Positions 20,809 to 20,871 of a stretch of 20,871 nt of DNA are shown piece by piece. The DNA is taken from NCBI GenBank assembly GCA_964390805.1, contig CAYMKL010000122.1:1-20871 (forward strand), read 5' to 3'. Made by a program: the position numbers and the translations under genes. The stretch's first letter is position 1. Every line of letters starts with the position of its first letter. Under the pieces are notes generated by a model. The model saw only the letters and a list, made by a program, of their open reading frames with translations, did no database searches and was not told the DNA's origin. The stretch is from CAYMKL01 sp964390805 (GTDB lineage: Bacteria; Chloroflexota; Anaerolineae; VGOG01).

Positions 20809-20871
20809 CAGAGGGCAAGGGGAGCGTTACCCGCTTGGGAGAAGCTCCTTGAGGGTTTCAGGGGGCCAGCC

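Overview
The window reads like a chromosomal segment of a Chloroflexota-type bacterium (Anaerolineae-like is a guess). The reasons are indirect. There is a T-box leader in front of serS, RNase Y rather than RNase E, a phosphofructokinase with pyrophosphate-type signature residues beside a class I FBPase, an anti-sigma protein carrying a Val/Glu/Lys 'VEKEV' tether of a kind I associate with Chloroflexota surface proteins, and several families of short intergenic palindromic repeats. No phage, plasmid, CRISPR or transposase gene is visible. Nearly all genes are complete housekeeping or regulatory genes.

Layout, left to right. (1) 70-2712, minus: a NarL/FixJ response regulator followed by its GAF-GAF histidine kinase. 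(2) 2867-5170, one-carbon metabolism: rightward folD (methylene-THF dehydrogenase) converges on a leftward unit of a small ORF, an FchA/FTCD_C-type cyclodeaminase/cyclohydrolase and a second small ORF. (3) 5233-6548, plus: a PDZ plus multi-TM membrane protein that looks like the sensory half of a kinase with no kinase attached. (4) 6556-8249, plus: a promoter, a T-box riboswitch with a 7-bp-phased palindromic array inserted in it, then serS. (5) 8383-11666, minus: fba, fbp and a predicted PPi-dependent phosphofructokinase, a compact fructose-bisphosphate module. (6) 11920-12173, minus: tRNA-Leu(CAA) with its promoter. (7) 12200-13861, plus: an ECF sigma factor and its zinc-finger anti-sigma factor, closed by a strong terminator. 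(8) 14051-17834, minus: recA, a 536-bp gap holding a terminator directly in front of recX, then recX-rny coupled by an ATGA overlap. (9) 18016-20745, minus: a CtpA-type S41 protease, a short and possibly broken ORF, a lipoprotein nuclease with a lamin-tail-like domain, and rpsT starting at TTG.

The most interesting points are these. FolD has lost the cyclohydrolase lysine and the NADP-binding arginine, and it sits next to an FchA-like protein that could supply the missing step. The recA-recX gap holds a 12-bp inverted repeat that could act as an antiterminator against the hairpin in front of recX. The serS T-box contains a heptad-repeat palindrome. The PFK carries the Asp/Lys pair that marks pyrophosphate use. 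All functional statements come from reading motifs by eye; no searches or folding programs were run.
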